NCBI GenBank assembly: GCA_003669055.1
Contig: RAYB01000045.1
Location: 1-41,765 of the forward strand
Direction: 5' to 3'
DNA from: a bacterium 1XD21-70
GTDB lineage: Bacteria; Bacillota; Clostridia; Lachnospirales; Lachnospiraceae
Length of the DNA stretch: 41,765 nucleotides
A model generated the notes under the pieces. It saw only the letters and a program-made list of their open reading frames with translations. It was not told the origin of the DNA and ran no database searches. A program made the translations under genes and the position numbers. This document shows positions 6,579 through 16,135 of this stretch, piece by piece. How positions within the stretch are numbered: position 1 is the first letter of the stretch; every line of letters begins with the position of its first letter.

Positions 6579-9557
6579 ATGGATATATCCCATGACAGAG
6601 AGTTTCAGAAACGGAAAAGCAGGGGCCGGCAGCCGGCGCGGAAACCGGTAACAGATACCAGGGCAGATGAAGGGCGCGGCATACAGGATTTTGACTTGCG
6701 CCGGGGAGCGGCCTCCGGGGAAGATACGCACAGGCGCCGGCAGAACCAGGGCCGGGAAATGCAGGCGGATCAGGCGGGCAGCCCCGTGACAGAGTATGCC
6801 GGCATGGAGACTGGCACAGGCTCTGGCGGAGCCGGCTTTACGGCGGCAGATTTCCCGACAGGAAATACGGATATGACGCATGGTGCAGAAGCCGGTTATG
6901 CGGCCGGGAAAATTCAGACAGATACAGCACCGGAGGGAACGGCACCGCGGGAGTATAACCTGCACTGGGGGCAGGGGGAGCCGGCTTTCAGGGAAGATGC
7001 ACACAGGCACCGGCAGAGCCGGAGGACGCATACGGAACAGCCGGCAGATACGACGGCGGAAAGTACGGCACCGCGGGATTATGACCTGCGCCGGGAGCCG
7101 GACATGCCGGATACCAGAGAAAGCGCACACAGACGCCGGCAGGATCAGAGCCGGAAGATGCACGCGGAGCAGACGGACCGGAAAGAGTTGGAGGTGTGGG
7201 AGGCGGATATGCCTCTCCATGAGGCTCCTTCTTATGGCAATGGGAATAAGGAGACAAACCACGGGGAACCGGCAAAGCCTGACACGCCTTTTAGGGAGGA
7301 ACCGGCAAGGGCAGGCAGCAGGCGGGATTCCCGGAGCAGGCAGGAGGAATCCGGGCATACCGTAAAGCAGCACGGCAGCAAATACCAGCAGAGATTCCAG
7401 AAGGAGGCAAAGGCAGAGGAACAGGCGGCCGGGGATGGGCAGAAGAAGCCTTCCAAGCTGGAGTTTACCGCCGACGAGCTGCCCCCGGAGCAGACAGACA
7501 AAAAGCTCTTAAAGGCGGAAAGAAAGGCGGAGCAGACGGAGAGGAAACTGGACCGGGCAGAGGGACGGCTGCCTTCACGGAAGAAATTACGGATGGAGAC
7601 AGCCTCTGACCCCGATACCGGAAAAGCAAAGAAACGCCTGAAAGTCGAAAAGGAGGCAAAGACACAGAGGGCGCATGTCAAAGGGCCGGCACCCTTACGC
7701 CCGGTAAAGGCCGGCGCCAATGCCGCTGTCGGGTATGCGCACAAAAAAGTTTATGAGGCAGAGAATGAAAACGTGGGGGTCAAGGCGGCCCACCGGACGG
7801 AGCTTGTGGGTGAGGCCGGGGCACGCACCGCCTGGTACCGCCACAAGACGGCAACCTACCGCAGGGTGGAGAAGCTGCAGAAGAAATCCATGCGGGCAAA
7901 GGCAAACGCCGCTTACCGGCAGACGCTGCATGAGAGGCCGGAACTGAAAAAGAACCTTCTGGCCCGGATGTGGCAGAAGAAGAAACTGAAACGCCAGTAT
8001 GCAAAAGCGGCACGGGAGGCGCAGAAAGCCGGGAAGATGGCAAAGAATACCGCCGTCACCACGGAACGGATCGCAATGGGGATCGTCCGTGCGGCAAAGC
8101 GCCATCCGGTCATCTGCGCCATATTGCTTTTCCTGCTCCTTTTGTTTTTCCTGCTCGCTTCCCTGATCTCCTCCTTCTCGAATCTGGGGACCGGGAGCCT
8201 GGGCAGTATCGCGGCTTCCTCCTATCTGGCGGAGGACAGGGACATTGACCGGGCGGAGCTTGCCTATACGGAGTGGGAGACAGACCTGCAGATGGAAATA
8301 AACCGGGTGGAGACGGACCGGCCGGGCTATGACGAATACCGCTACCAGATTGGAGCCATAGAGCATGACCCTTTTGAACTGATGGGGTTCCTTACTTCCG
8401 TGTACCAGGATTTTTCTTACGGGGAGATTGAAGGCGTGCTGCAGGAGCTTTTTGGCGCGCAGTATTCCCTTAGCTATACCGAGGAAACGGAGACTCGCTA
8501 CCGCACCGAGACAGAGACAGATCCGGAGACGGGGGAGGAAACAGAGGTTGAAGTGCCTTATGAGTGGCATATCCTGAACGTGAAGCTGTCTGCGACACCG
8601 CTTGGGAACGTGATCGTATCCCGGATGGACAGCGGGCAGAAGGAAATCTGCGAAATCCTGCTTTCCACCAAAGGATGCCGGCAGTATGTGGAGAATGTGT
8701 TCGGCACGGCCAACTGGCTCCCTTATGTCACAAGCGGCTACGGCTACCGGGTACATCCCATCAGCGGGGGAAAGGACTACCATACCGGGGTTGACATCGG
8801 GATGCCCCAGGGAACGGACATTTTAGCCGGGCATGACGGCCGGGTGACGCTGGCCGGGAACGCCGGAGGCTACGGGCTGTGTGTGGCAGTCGAAGGCAGG
8901 GCCTACGGGGAACATACCCTGACGACCAAATACGGGCACTGTTCGCAGATCCTTGTTTCGGCAGGCCAGGAGGTAAAGGCCGGGGATGTGATCGCAAGGG
9001 TCGGCAGCACCGGCAATTCCACCGGTCCGCACCTGCACCTGGAGGTCCTGGCAGACGGGCAGTATCTGAACCCCCTGTATTTTGCGGAGACCGGCGACAA
9101 CAGTGAGCGGCGCCTTCCAACGGCAGGACCGGGCGGCGGGGGAGATTACCTGCACTATGACATACCGCCGGAGGCGCTTTCGGATGAACGGTTTGCAGCC
9201 ATGATCGCAGAGGCGGAGAAGTATCTGGGATATCCTTACGTATGGGGCGGTGCGAGCCCTTCCACATCCTTTGACTGTTCAGGATATGTGTCATGGGTAG
9301 TCAACCACAGCGGCTGGAACTTCGGGAGGCTGACGGCAAACGGGCTTCTGGGGGTATGCGCCCCTGTGTCAGGCGCGGACGCAAGGCCGGGGGATCTGGT
9401 TTTCTTCCAGGGCACCTACAACACCAGCGGCGCAAGCCACGTGGGGATTTATGTGGGGAATGGAATGATGATCCACTGCGGCGACCCGATCTCTTACGCA
9501 AATATCAATACAAGCTACTGGCAGAGCCATTTCTATACCTTTGGCCGTCTGCCTTAA
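6579..9557 (+). CDS. Two-domain peptidoglycan hydrolase of the conjugation system (M23 + NlpC/P60)
   Basis: This protein of about 992 aa would open the cell wall for the transfer channel (VirB1-like role). Order of parts: a long Arg/Glu-rich N-terminal region with three degenerate repeats (DFDLRR..THRRRQ, YNLHWG..AHRHRQ, YDLRRE..AHRRRQ); basic helices; one membrane span at about residue 508-533 (ICAILLFLLLLFFLLASLI); an extracytoplasmic stalk; an M23 metallopeptidase domain (about 718-830, with HTGVDIG and HLHLEV zinc-ligand motifs); and a C-terminal NlpC/P60 domain (about 875-992, catalytic Cys in FDCSGY, His in ASHVGIY). The start is uncertain: a near-perfect GGAGGTGAT lies at 6572-6580, overlapping the ATG at 6579, and TTG 6570 is also in frame. 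The Tn7-like element begins 8 nt after its stop. Confidence 0.93.
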   Translation: MDISHDREFQKRKSRGRQPARKPVTDTRADEGRGIQDFDLRRGAASGEDTHRRRQNQGREMQADQAGSPVTEYAGMETGTGSGGAGFTAADFPTGNTDMTHGAEAGYAAGKIQTDTAPEGTAPREYNLHWGQGEPAFREDAHRHRQSRRTHTEQPADTTAESTAPRDYDLRREPDMPDTRESAHRRRQDQSRKMHAEQTDRKELEVWEADMPLHEAPSYGNGNKETNHGEPAKPDTPFREEPARAGSRRDSRSRQEESGHTVKQHGSKYQQRFQKEAKAEEQAAGDGQKKPSKLEFTADELPPEQTDKKLLKAERKAEQTERKLDRAEGRLPSRKKLRMETASDPDTGKAKKRLKVEKEAKTQRAHVKGPAPLRPVKAGANAAVGYAHKKVYEAENENVGVKAAHRTELVGEAGARTAWYRHKTATYRRVEKLQKKSMRAKANAAYRQTLHERPELKKNLLARMWQKKKLKRQYAKAAREAQKAGKMAKNTAVTTERIAMGIVRAAKRHPVICAILLFLLLLFFLLASLISSFSNLGTGSLGSIAASSYLAEDRDIDRAELAYTEWETDLQMEINRVETDRPGYDEYRYQIGAIEHDPFELMGFLTSVYQDFSYGEIEGVLQELFGAQYSLSYTEETETRYRTETETDPETGEETEVEVPYEWHILNVKLSATPLGNVIVSRMDSGQKEICEILLSTKGCRQYVENVFGTANWLPYVTSGYGYRVHPISGGKDYHTGVDIGMPQGTDILAGHDGRVTLAGNAGGYGLCVAVEGRAYGEHTLTTKYGHCSQILVSAGQEVKAGDVIARVGSTGNSTGPHLHLEVLADGQYLNPLYFAETGDNSERRLPTAGPGGGGDYLHYDIPPEALSDERFAAMIAEAEKYLGYPYVWGGASPSTSFDCSGYVSWVVNHSGWNFGRLTANGLLGVCAPVSGADARPGDLVFFQGTYNTSGASHVGIYVGNGMMIHCGDPISYANINTSYWQSHFYTFGRLP

Positions 9558-9560
9558 AAG

Positions 9561-9565
9561 AATGG
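9561..9565. repeat. Target-site duplication AATGG, left copy
   Basis: The 5-bp AATGG directly precedes the transposon end TGTC at 9566 and is repeated directly after the other end at 17482-17486. A 5-bp duplication is the hallmark of Tn7-family transposition. Confidence 0.9.
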
Positions 9566-9699
9566 TGTCTAAATGTAAAAAGGTTGAATATTTTCGGTAA
9601 TATTGTTGGATATTTTGTAAAAAAGATGTATAATATTTGCGCAGGATAATATTTTGAAATAAAGTTGGATAATATATGTCGATTTTGTAATAAAGATTG
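9566..9699. repeat. tnsA-proximal transposon end with four TnsB-type binding repeats
   Basis: Four direct copies of a 16-mer lie at 9571-9586 (AAATGTAAAAAGGTTG), 9613-9628 (TTTTGTAAAAAAGATG), 9652-9667 (TTTTGAAATAAAGTTG) and 9683-9698 (TTTTGTAATAAAGATT). Inverse copies occur at the far end. They occupy the whole space before tnsA, so TnsB binding probably also controls the tns operon. Confidence 0.8.
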
Positions 9700-9716
9700 A
9701 TAAAAGGATGGTGCCT

Positions 9717-10529
9717 ATGCCAAAGAGAATGCGAACTTGGAATGAAAACAAATACCGCAGATACCTGGCAGAAGGGAGAGGCCAGGGGGAACTTTCAGAA
9801 TATGTGCCATGGATTCAAATCCAGGATTTCCCGTCAAAAGGCATCGTTTCCCGTGTAAAAGGTCGTACTACTGGCAGGGTACACCATCTGGTATCCAACT
9901 TGGAGTTATGGTATTTTTACTTGATTGACTGGTCTGAAAAAACAACGGACATCAGGGAGCAGTTTCCGCTTAGCGATATATCGGATGCCATTGGGATTGC
10001 TGACAGCTGTGGAATATCCTATCCTTATGATAATATCAGCGGTTTTCCATATGTGATGACGACAGATTTCATGATTACGACGCACAGCGGATATCTTGCG
10101 AGGTCTATCAAACCATCGGAGGAGCTTAAGAAACGGCGGGTAAAGGAAAAGCTTGAAATAGAAAGACGGTACTGGTTCAAGAGAGGGATTGACTGGAAGG
10201 TGGTGACGGAACACGAACTTCCAAGGACGAAGATCAGAAATATCGAGTGGATATGTTCCGGAAATGACTTTGCCAAACTGATACAAGACAAAAAAGTGGA
10301 ACAGGAATGCAGAGAACTTTTTCTGGAAATGTATTGTGGCGGGAAATCGACTGTTGCAGCTATTGCCATGCATGTGGAGCATATGCATGGCCTTGAGAAA
10401 GGCGCTGGCATAGCATTGTTTAAGCTCCTAATACGGGACGGGCTAATTGCGGTCGATTTAAACAAGCAGATTAATCTGACAGAGCCAAGGCGTGAGGAAT
10501 GTAATGGAACGGAATATTTTTGTAAATGA
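9717..10529 (+). CDS. tnsA: TnsA-like transposon endonuclease
   Basis: TnsA cuts the non-transferred strand at the 5' ends of Tn7-family transposons and pairs with TnsB for cut-and-paste movement. With the start at ATG 9717 (AAAGG upstream; ATG 9708 is also possible) the protein is 270 aa. Candidate catalytic residues are E63 (SNLELWYFYL), D117 (VMTTDFMIT) and K132 (ARSIKPSEE). The E and K numbers equal those known for Tn7 TnsA (E63, D114, Q130, K132); position 130 is Ser here. Its presence predicts true cut-and-paste rather than cointegrate formation. It overlaps tnsB by 26 nt. Confidence 0.88.
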   Translation: MPKRMRTWNENKYRRYLAEGRGQGELSEYVPWIQIQDFPSKGIVSRVKGRTTGRVHHLVSNLELWYFYLIDWSEKTTDIREQFPLSDISDAIGIADSCGISYPYDNISGFPYVMTTDFMITTHSGYLARSIKPSEELKKRRVKEKLEIERRYWFKRGIDWKVVTEHELPRTKIRNIEWICSGNDFAKLIQDKKVEQECRELFLEMYCGGKSTVAAIAMHVEHMHGLEKGAGIALFKLLIRDGLIAVDLNKQINLTEPRREECNGTEYFCK

Positions 10530-12669
10530 GGTTTTATACTGCAATGACGAAGAACAGCTATACAGGGTATTATGGATTTCACCTGGACAGGAATACGGGT
10601 ACTGGATTCCTGTTGATGGAAGGATGAATGGAATCCCTGTAAAGTTTGACTGCAAGAAAGTAGTGGGAGGATTGGCGGATGGCATAATCACATCTGTGGA
10701 TGACCCGATTACGTTCCGTGACATAAATATGACCGTAGAGGCTATGGAACAAAGGGATGAGTGGTGGCGTATCCTAAAACCGGTTCTTGAAAGCGAGCCG
10801 GATATATACGAACGGAAGCGCAGGGGCGAACTGCTGGCAGAAGCGGCGGAAAAGAATGGAAAATCAAAAACCAACTTATACCGCTACATTATTAAATACT
10901 GGAAAAGAGGGAAAACGCCAAACGCATTCCTTCAGGATTACAGGAACTGTGGGAAGGGGGAGAAAACACAGGCCAATAAAAAGCTGGGTCGTCCGGTAGT
11001 CCATGAGGGAGGATTTGGGAAAATCCTTACAGAAAAAGATGTAAAAAATTTCAAATCTGCTATCAGGAAATATTACCTGAACCGTAAGGGAGCCAGCATG
11101 AAAGCTGCTTATGAAAAGATGCTGGGGGATTACTATTCAGTATCAGAGGAAGGTGCGGATGGGCAGGAGTGCTTGAGGCTTCTGCCAGCGGATCAAATCC
11201 CCTCCATTTATCAGTTCCAATACTGGTACCGGAAGAACCGGGATGAGAAAACGGAGGCACAGAAACGGGGAGGAGATGCAAAGTTTGAGCTGACAGGACG
11301 GGCAATCACAGGCAGATCCGATTATCAATTGATGGGGCCGGGCGCAAAGTATCAGATTGACGCAACAGTTGGCGATATCTATCTGGTTTCACAGTTTAAC
11401 CGTAAGGATATCATAGGGAGGCCGGTAATGTATTTTGTCATGGACAGCTACAGCAGGATGGTCACCGGGATGTACGTCGGCCTTGAAGGGCCGTCCTGGG
11501 CCGGGGCGATGATGGCCATTGAAAATGCTGCCAGCGATAAAGTGGCGTACTGCGCTTCATACGGAGTGACAATCACTGAGGAAGAATGGCCGTGCCACCA
11601 TATACCAACTGCAATCCTTGCGGACAGGGGTGAAATGGAGAGCAGATCTGCTGATAACCTGGTTCAAATGCTTGGTATCCGCATTGAAAATGCCCCGCCA
11701 TACAGGGCAGATTTGAAAGGGATCATTGAACAGCATTTCCGCACGATCAATACGGATGCGACACCATTCCTGCCGGGGAAAGTGCTTCCAGATATGAGCG
11801 AGCGGGGAGGACATGATTACCGGCTTGACGCAAAACTGGACATCAGGCAGTTCACAGAAATCATTATCCGTTGTGTGCTTTATTATAATAACAGCCATTA
11901 TATGGATTATTTTGAAAAAAGCGAACAGATGATGCAGATAGGCGTTAATGCAATTCCCCTGGAGCTTTGGAATTTTGGCATCCGCTATTGTTCAGGCAGC
12001 CTTAGGAGCCTTCCACGGGATACTATCCGTATGGCGCTCATGCCAACTGGCAGCGCAAGCGTAACGGAAAGAGGGATCCGTTTTAAAGGGCTGTTCTATT
12101 CAAGTGAGGAAGCACGCCGGGGACTTTGGTTTGAAAAAGCGAGAGCGAAAGGGACGTATAAAATAAAGGTGTGCTATGATCCACGCGATATGGGCGCTAT
12201 CCTGGTGGAAGAACCGAAAAGCAAGGATATGATCCAATGTGGGCTTGTGGACTGGGAATCGAAATATGCCGGGAAACAGCTTGGAGAAGTCAGTTATGAA
12301 CAGGAAAAGGAAAAATCTGAAAAGAAAAGGAATAAGGCCAGGGAAACAGAGGCAAAGGTAAACCTGGGGAAGCAGATAGAATCCATTGTGGATTCTGCTG
12401 AATCAATGGCGGGAACCGATAACACAGCATCAAAGTCGGAACGGATCAGAAACATCCGTAACAACCGCAGAAACGAGAGGGAAGAAATCCGAAAACAGGA
12501 ATCTTTTGTTAAAGAGATGCCTGATAAAAGTAATTCATACATTACAATAGAAGCAAAACAGCCGGAGATGTCCCCGGTCATGCGGATGATACAGCGACAG
12601 GTGGAGGAGGAAATCAGAGATGATGCCTTATACAGTGGAAGCAGAATACCGGAACCAGATCATTCCTGA
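10504..12669 (+). CDS. tnsB: TnsB-like DDE transposase
   Basis: TnsB binds the transposon ends and does 3' end cutting and joining. The protein is 721 aa from ATG 10504 (GAGGA upstream; GTG 10492 is an alternative). The catalytic triad is D286 (YQIDATVGD), D374 (LADRGE) and E409 (KGIIEQHF). Spacings of 88 and 35 residues equal those of Tn7 TnsB (D273, D361, E396). An N-terminal part with helix-turn-helix-like stretches (about 100-200) precedes the RNase H-fold core, and a Lys/Glu-rich C-terminal tail (about 600-721) would contact TnsC. It overlaps tnsC by 50 nt, a tight operon. Confidence 0.93.
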   Translation: MERNIFVNEVLYCNDEEQLYRVLWISPGQEYGYWIPVDGRMNGIPVKFDCKKVVGGLADGIITSVDDPITFRDINMTVEAMEQRDEWWRILKPVLESEPDIYERKRRGELLAEAAEKNGKSKTNLYRYIIKYWKRGKTPNAFLQDYRNCGKGEKTQANKKLGRPVVHEGGFGKILTEKDVKNFKSAIRKYYLNRKGASMKAAYEKMLGDYYSVSEEGADGQECLRLLPADQIPSIYQFQYWYRKNRDEKTEAQKRGGDAKFELTGRAITGRSDYQLMGPGAKYQIDATVGDIYLVSQFNRKDIIGRPVMYFVMDSYSRMVTGMYVGLEGPSWAGAMMAIENAASDKVAYCASYGVTITEEEWPCHHIPTAILADRGEMESRSADNLVQMLGIRIENAPPYRADLKGIIEQHFRTINTDATPFLPGKVLPDMSERGGHDYRLDAKLDIRQFTEIIIRCVLYYNNSHYMDYFEKSEQMMQIGVNAIPLELWNFGIRYCSGSLRSLPRDTIRMALMPTGSASVTERGIRFKGLFYSSEEARRGLWFEKARAKGTYKIKVCYDPRDMGAILVEEPKSKDMIQCGLVDWESKYAGKQLGEVSYEQEKEKSEKKRNKARETEAKVNLGKQIESIVDSAESMAGTDNTASKSERIRNIRNNRRNEREEIRKQESFVKEMPDKSNSYITIEAKQPEMSPVMRMIQRQVEEEIRDDALYSGSRIPEPDHS

Positions 12670-14155
12670 ATACCAGGGGAATCCCCTGATTGAGGCACTG
12701 CCGGATATCTGGTCTACGGAACAGGTGATAGGGGTGCTCTCCGATAAAGCGGCTTATAATAATGGTGAACGGAAGCTGGACATACAATACAGGCTTCACT
12801 GTATACACAGGCTGTTCCGGTATTTCCAGCCGCTGGAGCAGCACATTGACATTGAGCAGAGGATTTCCCGGAGCATCCGGCAGGGGTATCTGGGCAGGAA
12901 CCCGCTTACATCGGAGTATGCCAGGGGCATGGCTGACGGTTTTGCGGTTATGAAAGATAAAGGCAGTTACAGCATGATCCAGGGAATGAAAACGGCAGCC
13001 TCCGGTTTTACCATTATAGGCGTATCCGGGGTTGGGAAAAGTACGGCAGTAGAAAGGATACTGTCACTGTATCCGCAGAGGATTATCCATGCCAGATATA
13101 AAGAAGAACCGCTTGCGCTGACACAGCTTGTATGGCTGAAGCTTGATTGCCCGCATGACGGTTCGCTGAAGCAGCTTTGCTATCAATTCTTTTATGTGCT
13201 GGATATGGCTGCAGGAACTGATTATTTCCAGCAGTATACGAAAGGGCGGTATGCTTTGGACATGCTCCTGATTATCATGACCCAGCTTGTTCGGCAGTTC
13301 CAGGTCGGCATACTCGTGATTGATGAGATCCAGCATCTGAGCGAGGCAAAAGGAGGCGGTTCTGACAAGATGCTGAATTTTTTTGTGACGCTTGTCAATA
13401 CCATCGGCGTTCCTGTTGTCATGATTGGGACTACGAAGGCCATGTCAATCCTGCAGGGCGAGTTCAGGCAGGCAAGGCGGGGAAGCGGCCAGGGGGATCT
13501 GATCTGGGACAGGATGGGGAATGACGCTGCATGGAATGTTTTTGTAAAATCCATGTGGCGGTACCAATGGACGGGGAAAAATGTTGCCTATACAGATGAA
13601 CTGGCTAATGTGCTTTACGATGAGAGCCAGGGAATCATTGATATCGCTGTAAAGCTGTATGCCATTGTACAGATTGATGCGATAACAAATGGAACAGAAG
13701 AGTTTTCTGCGCCAGATATCCGTAAGGCCGCAGAAAAGAAACTCAGCCTTGTAAAGCCGATGCTGGATGCCCTCAGGAGCGGGGATAAGAAGAGAATCCT
13801 GAAATATGAGGATATAGCCCCGGTGAATATCGAGGATTACCTGTCCGCATATAAAGCTGTGAAAACAGAAGTTCAGGAGAAAACAACGGAACAGAAACTG
13901 ACAGTGCTTGAGCAGACGTCCATTAAACTGATGGAGGTCGAAGTAGATCCAGCCATGGCGAGAAGGCTTGCAGGGAAAGTCCTTGCTTCCCACAAAAATC
14001 CAATCAGTGTCGGGGAGGCTTTTAAAGAAGCGTACAGGCTGTATATTGCGGAAGATACGGCTGTGCCGGCAGAGGACGTGCCAGGGGATATCCGTAATAA
14101 TGACAGCTATGATGGGTTCAGGCAAAGCGGGGCTGTTGATGAAATGGAGTGGTAG
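12620..14155 (+). CDS. tnsC: TnsC-like AAA+ ATPase regulator
   Basis: TnsC links the target selector to the transposase and prevents repeat insertion (target immunity). This 511-aa protein has Walker A GVSGVGKST (about 134-142), Walker B ILVIDEIQ (about 230-237) and a sensor-like IGTTKA (about 272). The N-terminal 120 residues would bind TniQ and the C-terminal 120 TnsA/TnsB. The start at 12620 has GGAGG about 9 nt upstream, inside tnsB. Intact. Confidence 0.92.
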   Translation: MMPYTVEAEYRNQIIPEYQGNPLIEALPDIWSTEQVIGVLSDKAAYNNGERKLDIQYRLHCIHRLFRYFQPLEQHIDIEQRISRSIRQGYLGRNPLTSEYARGMADGFAVMKDKGSYSMIQGMKTAASGFTIIGVSGVGKSTAVERILSLYPQRIIHARYKEEPLALTQLVWLKLDCPHDGSLKQLCYQFFYVLDMAAGTDYFQQYTKGRYALDMLLIIMTQLVRQFQVGILVIDEIQHLSEAKGGGSDKMLNFFVTLVNTIGVPVVMIGTTKAMSILQGEFRQARRGSGQGDLIWDRMGNDAAWNVFVKSMWRYQWTGKNVAYTDELANVLYDESQGIIDIAVKLYAIVQIDAITNGTEEFSAPDIRKAAEKKLSLVKPMLDALRSGDKKRILKYEDIAPVNIEDYLSAYKAVKTEVQEKTTEQKLTVLEQTSIKLMEVEVDPAMARRLAGKVLASHKNPISVGEAFKEAYRLYIAEDTAVPAEDVPGDIRNNDSYDGFRQSGAVDEMEW

Positions 14156-14157
14156 GA

Positions 14158-16062
14158 ATGCAGAGGCTCAGCTTTTTTCCGACGCCCTACCCGGATGAAT
14201 GCTTTTACAGCATTTTTTGCCGCTATTATGTGCGGAGCGGGCTTAGTTCTCCCGAAGCGGCAACACGGAAGTTCTTCAGGAGCGACAGGTCGCTGCTGGT
14301 GTCAACGGTCTATTTCCCCAGGAAATTTGAATTATTAGATTATTGGGTTGATCCAGACAGCGGCATTACCGGAGGGGATTTAATATGCAACCATACGTCA
14401 TATCCGTACCATTCAGTTTCCCATGTAGATGATTTATACTGGCAGATGGAGGAAGCCATCAGAAGCGGCATACCGGAGTCTGGCATTGAAAGGACCGTGC
14501 GCAGGATGATGAGCAAAAGCAAGTATGTTTCCGCAGGCCAATACCTGCGCTACTGCCCCACCTGCGCCAGAGAGGACTTCCGCAAATATGGAGAGGCTTA
14601 CTGGCACAGGATACCCCAGCTCCCAGGAATTGTATACTGCTCGGAACATGGCTGCCGCATCAGGGACAGTGATGCGCCGTTTGAAGAAATGAGGGTCAGG
14701 ATATACCCGGCTTCCTATGTACTCCGCAATATAAGGTACAATGCAGAAAGCATCCAGCGTTATAAAGAAAACTATTTTTTCGTTGCCAGGGAGACGGCAT
14801 GGCTTCTTAGGCATGGCAGGGAGTTCGGAGGTTATAAAAACATCAGCCGTAAATACAGGGAATGCATGATAGAACGTAGCTATGCAGACTACCGAGGGAT
14901 AATCTGTGACAGGGAAGCGTTTGTGAATGATTTCAGGAAAATGTATGGGGATGGGTTTATTTCTGAAATCCTCCCCTATAGCGGGAATCCGTTGTACTGG
15001 CTGCGGTACTTGCAGGAAAGTATTGGCTTTAACCTCCGGCCGCTGCACCATATCCTGCTTATGGGATTTTTTGCAGGGTCTGCAAGAAATTTCATGGATA
15101 TGGAAATAAAACCAACGCAGCCATATGGAAGCGGGCCATGGCCATGCGTTAACAGTTTATGTACCCATTACAAGGCGGAGGTTGCGGAACGGACGGATAT
15201 CCAGAAAATGGGGAATGAGATATGGGCATGGTTTGAATGTCCGCATTGTGGGATGAAGTACCGCAGGTCAAAGCCTGACCAGCCATTTGAAGAATATCTG
15301 CTGAAGCCATGTATTTCTGACAGGGGATTTCTGTATGAACAAAAGTTAAAGGAATATCTTTCAGACCAGGAAATGCCGCTCCGGGCAATATCTGAAAGGC
15401 TTGGGGTAGATACCCGGACGATAGTAGAATATGCCAGAAAAAACGGTATTGATCTGGGTAAAAAGTATAAGGAACGGTGCCCTTCATGGAAGGTGGATGC
15501 CTGTAGGGAGAGGACTGATTATTACCGTATGCGTGTAATGGAGGAATTACAGGAAAGGCATGTGCTATCCTGCAAAGACCTTAAAGAGAGTGTTCCAGGA
15601 GCCTACGAGTGGCTGATCCGTAAGGAGCCGGAGTGGATACATAGCAAACTCACCCATGAATTTGACAAGCCAAGATGGCAGGAATGGGGAGAGGCGGCGC
15701 TTATAGAACTGAAAGCCGCATATGCTGAAATCCAGGCTTTTGGGGATCATAGGAAACGTGTCAACATCAGCTGGCTGGCAAGAGTGTCGGGGCTGAACAG
15801 GGATGATATCTATGGAAGGCTGCCATATCTGCCGGAGATGCAGAAATTTTTTGATGAGGTGTGTGAATCTCAGGAAGAATGGATTCGGCGGCGGTATACA
15901 GAGGTTGCGCTTGAGAAGAAAAAAGCTGGCGGGAAGGAGTTTACTTATAATGATGTAAAAAGGAAAGTGCAGATTCGACGAGAATCTTATAAAAGAAACC
16001 AGAAGCTGATAGAGGCTTTGATTGTGGAACTGAATAATACTTTGTTTAAAAATGGTTTATAA
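14158..16062 (+). CDS. tnsD: TniQ/TnsD-family target-site selector
   Basis: TnsD proteins bind a fixed DNA site and recruit TnsC. The protein is 634 aa from ATG 14158, 2 nt after the tnsC stop (GGAG 8 nt upstream). Seen: the TniQ start motif FFPTPYPDECFYSIFCRY; a zinc site YCPTC...H...YCSEHG (about 132-162); a second Cys cluster (PCVNSLC...ECPHCG, about 326-363); and a helix-turn-helix LRAISERLGVDTRTIVEYA (about 402-420) followed by a second winged-helix-like part. This long form is TnsD-like rather than the short TniQ of CRISPR-associated transposons. I infer its site is the 3' end of the neighbouring M23/NlpC gene. Confidence 0.9.
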   Translation: MQRLSFFPTPYPDECFYSIFCRYYVRSGLSSPEAATRKFFRSDRSLLVSTVYFPRKFELLDYWVDPDSGITGGDLICNHTSYPYHSVSHVDDLYWQMEEAIRSGIPESGIERTVRRMMSKSKYVSAGQYLRYCPTCAREDFRKYGEAYWHRIPQLPGIVYCSEHGCRIRDSDAPFEEMRVRIYPASYVLRNIRYNAESIQRYKENYFFVARETAWLLRHGREFGGYKNISRKYRECMIERSYADYRGIICDREAFVNDFRKMYGDGFISEILPYSGNPLYWLRYLQESIGFNLRPLHHILLMGFFAGSARNFMDMEIKPTQPYGSGPWPCVNSLCTHYKAEVAERTDIQKMGNEIWAWFECPHCGMKYRRSKPDQPFEEYLLKPCISDRGFLYEQKLKEYLSDQEMPLRAISERLGVDTRTIVEYARKNGIDLGKKYKERCPSWKVDACRERTDYYRMRVMEELQERHVLSCKDLKESVPGAYEWLIRKEPEWIHSKLTHEFDKPRWQEWGEAALIELKAAYAEIQAFGDHRKRVNISWLARVSGLNRDDIYGRLPYLPEMQKFFDEVCESQEEWIRRRYTEVALEKKKAGGKEFTYNDVKRKVQIRRESYKRNQKLIEALIVELNNTLFKNGL

Positions 16063-16135
16063 GAATAAAAAAAGTGGACTAATATATTTTTAAAAGTTAC
16101 GGATAACATAGAAAGATGAATTAAAGGAGAGCCAA

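Noticed and set aside
6393..7373. Long Arg/Pro/Cys-rich minus-strand frame opposite the hydrolase gene
   Set aside because: Shadow of a GC-rich coding strand; no ribosome site or recognisable domain.
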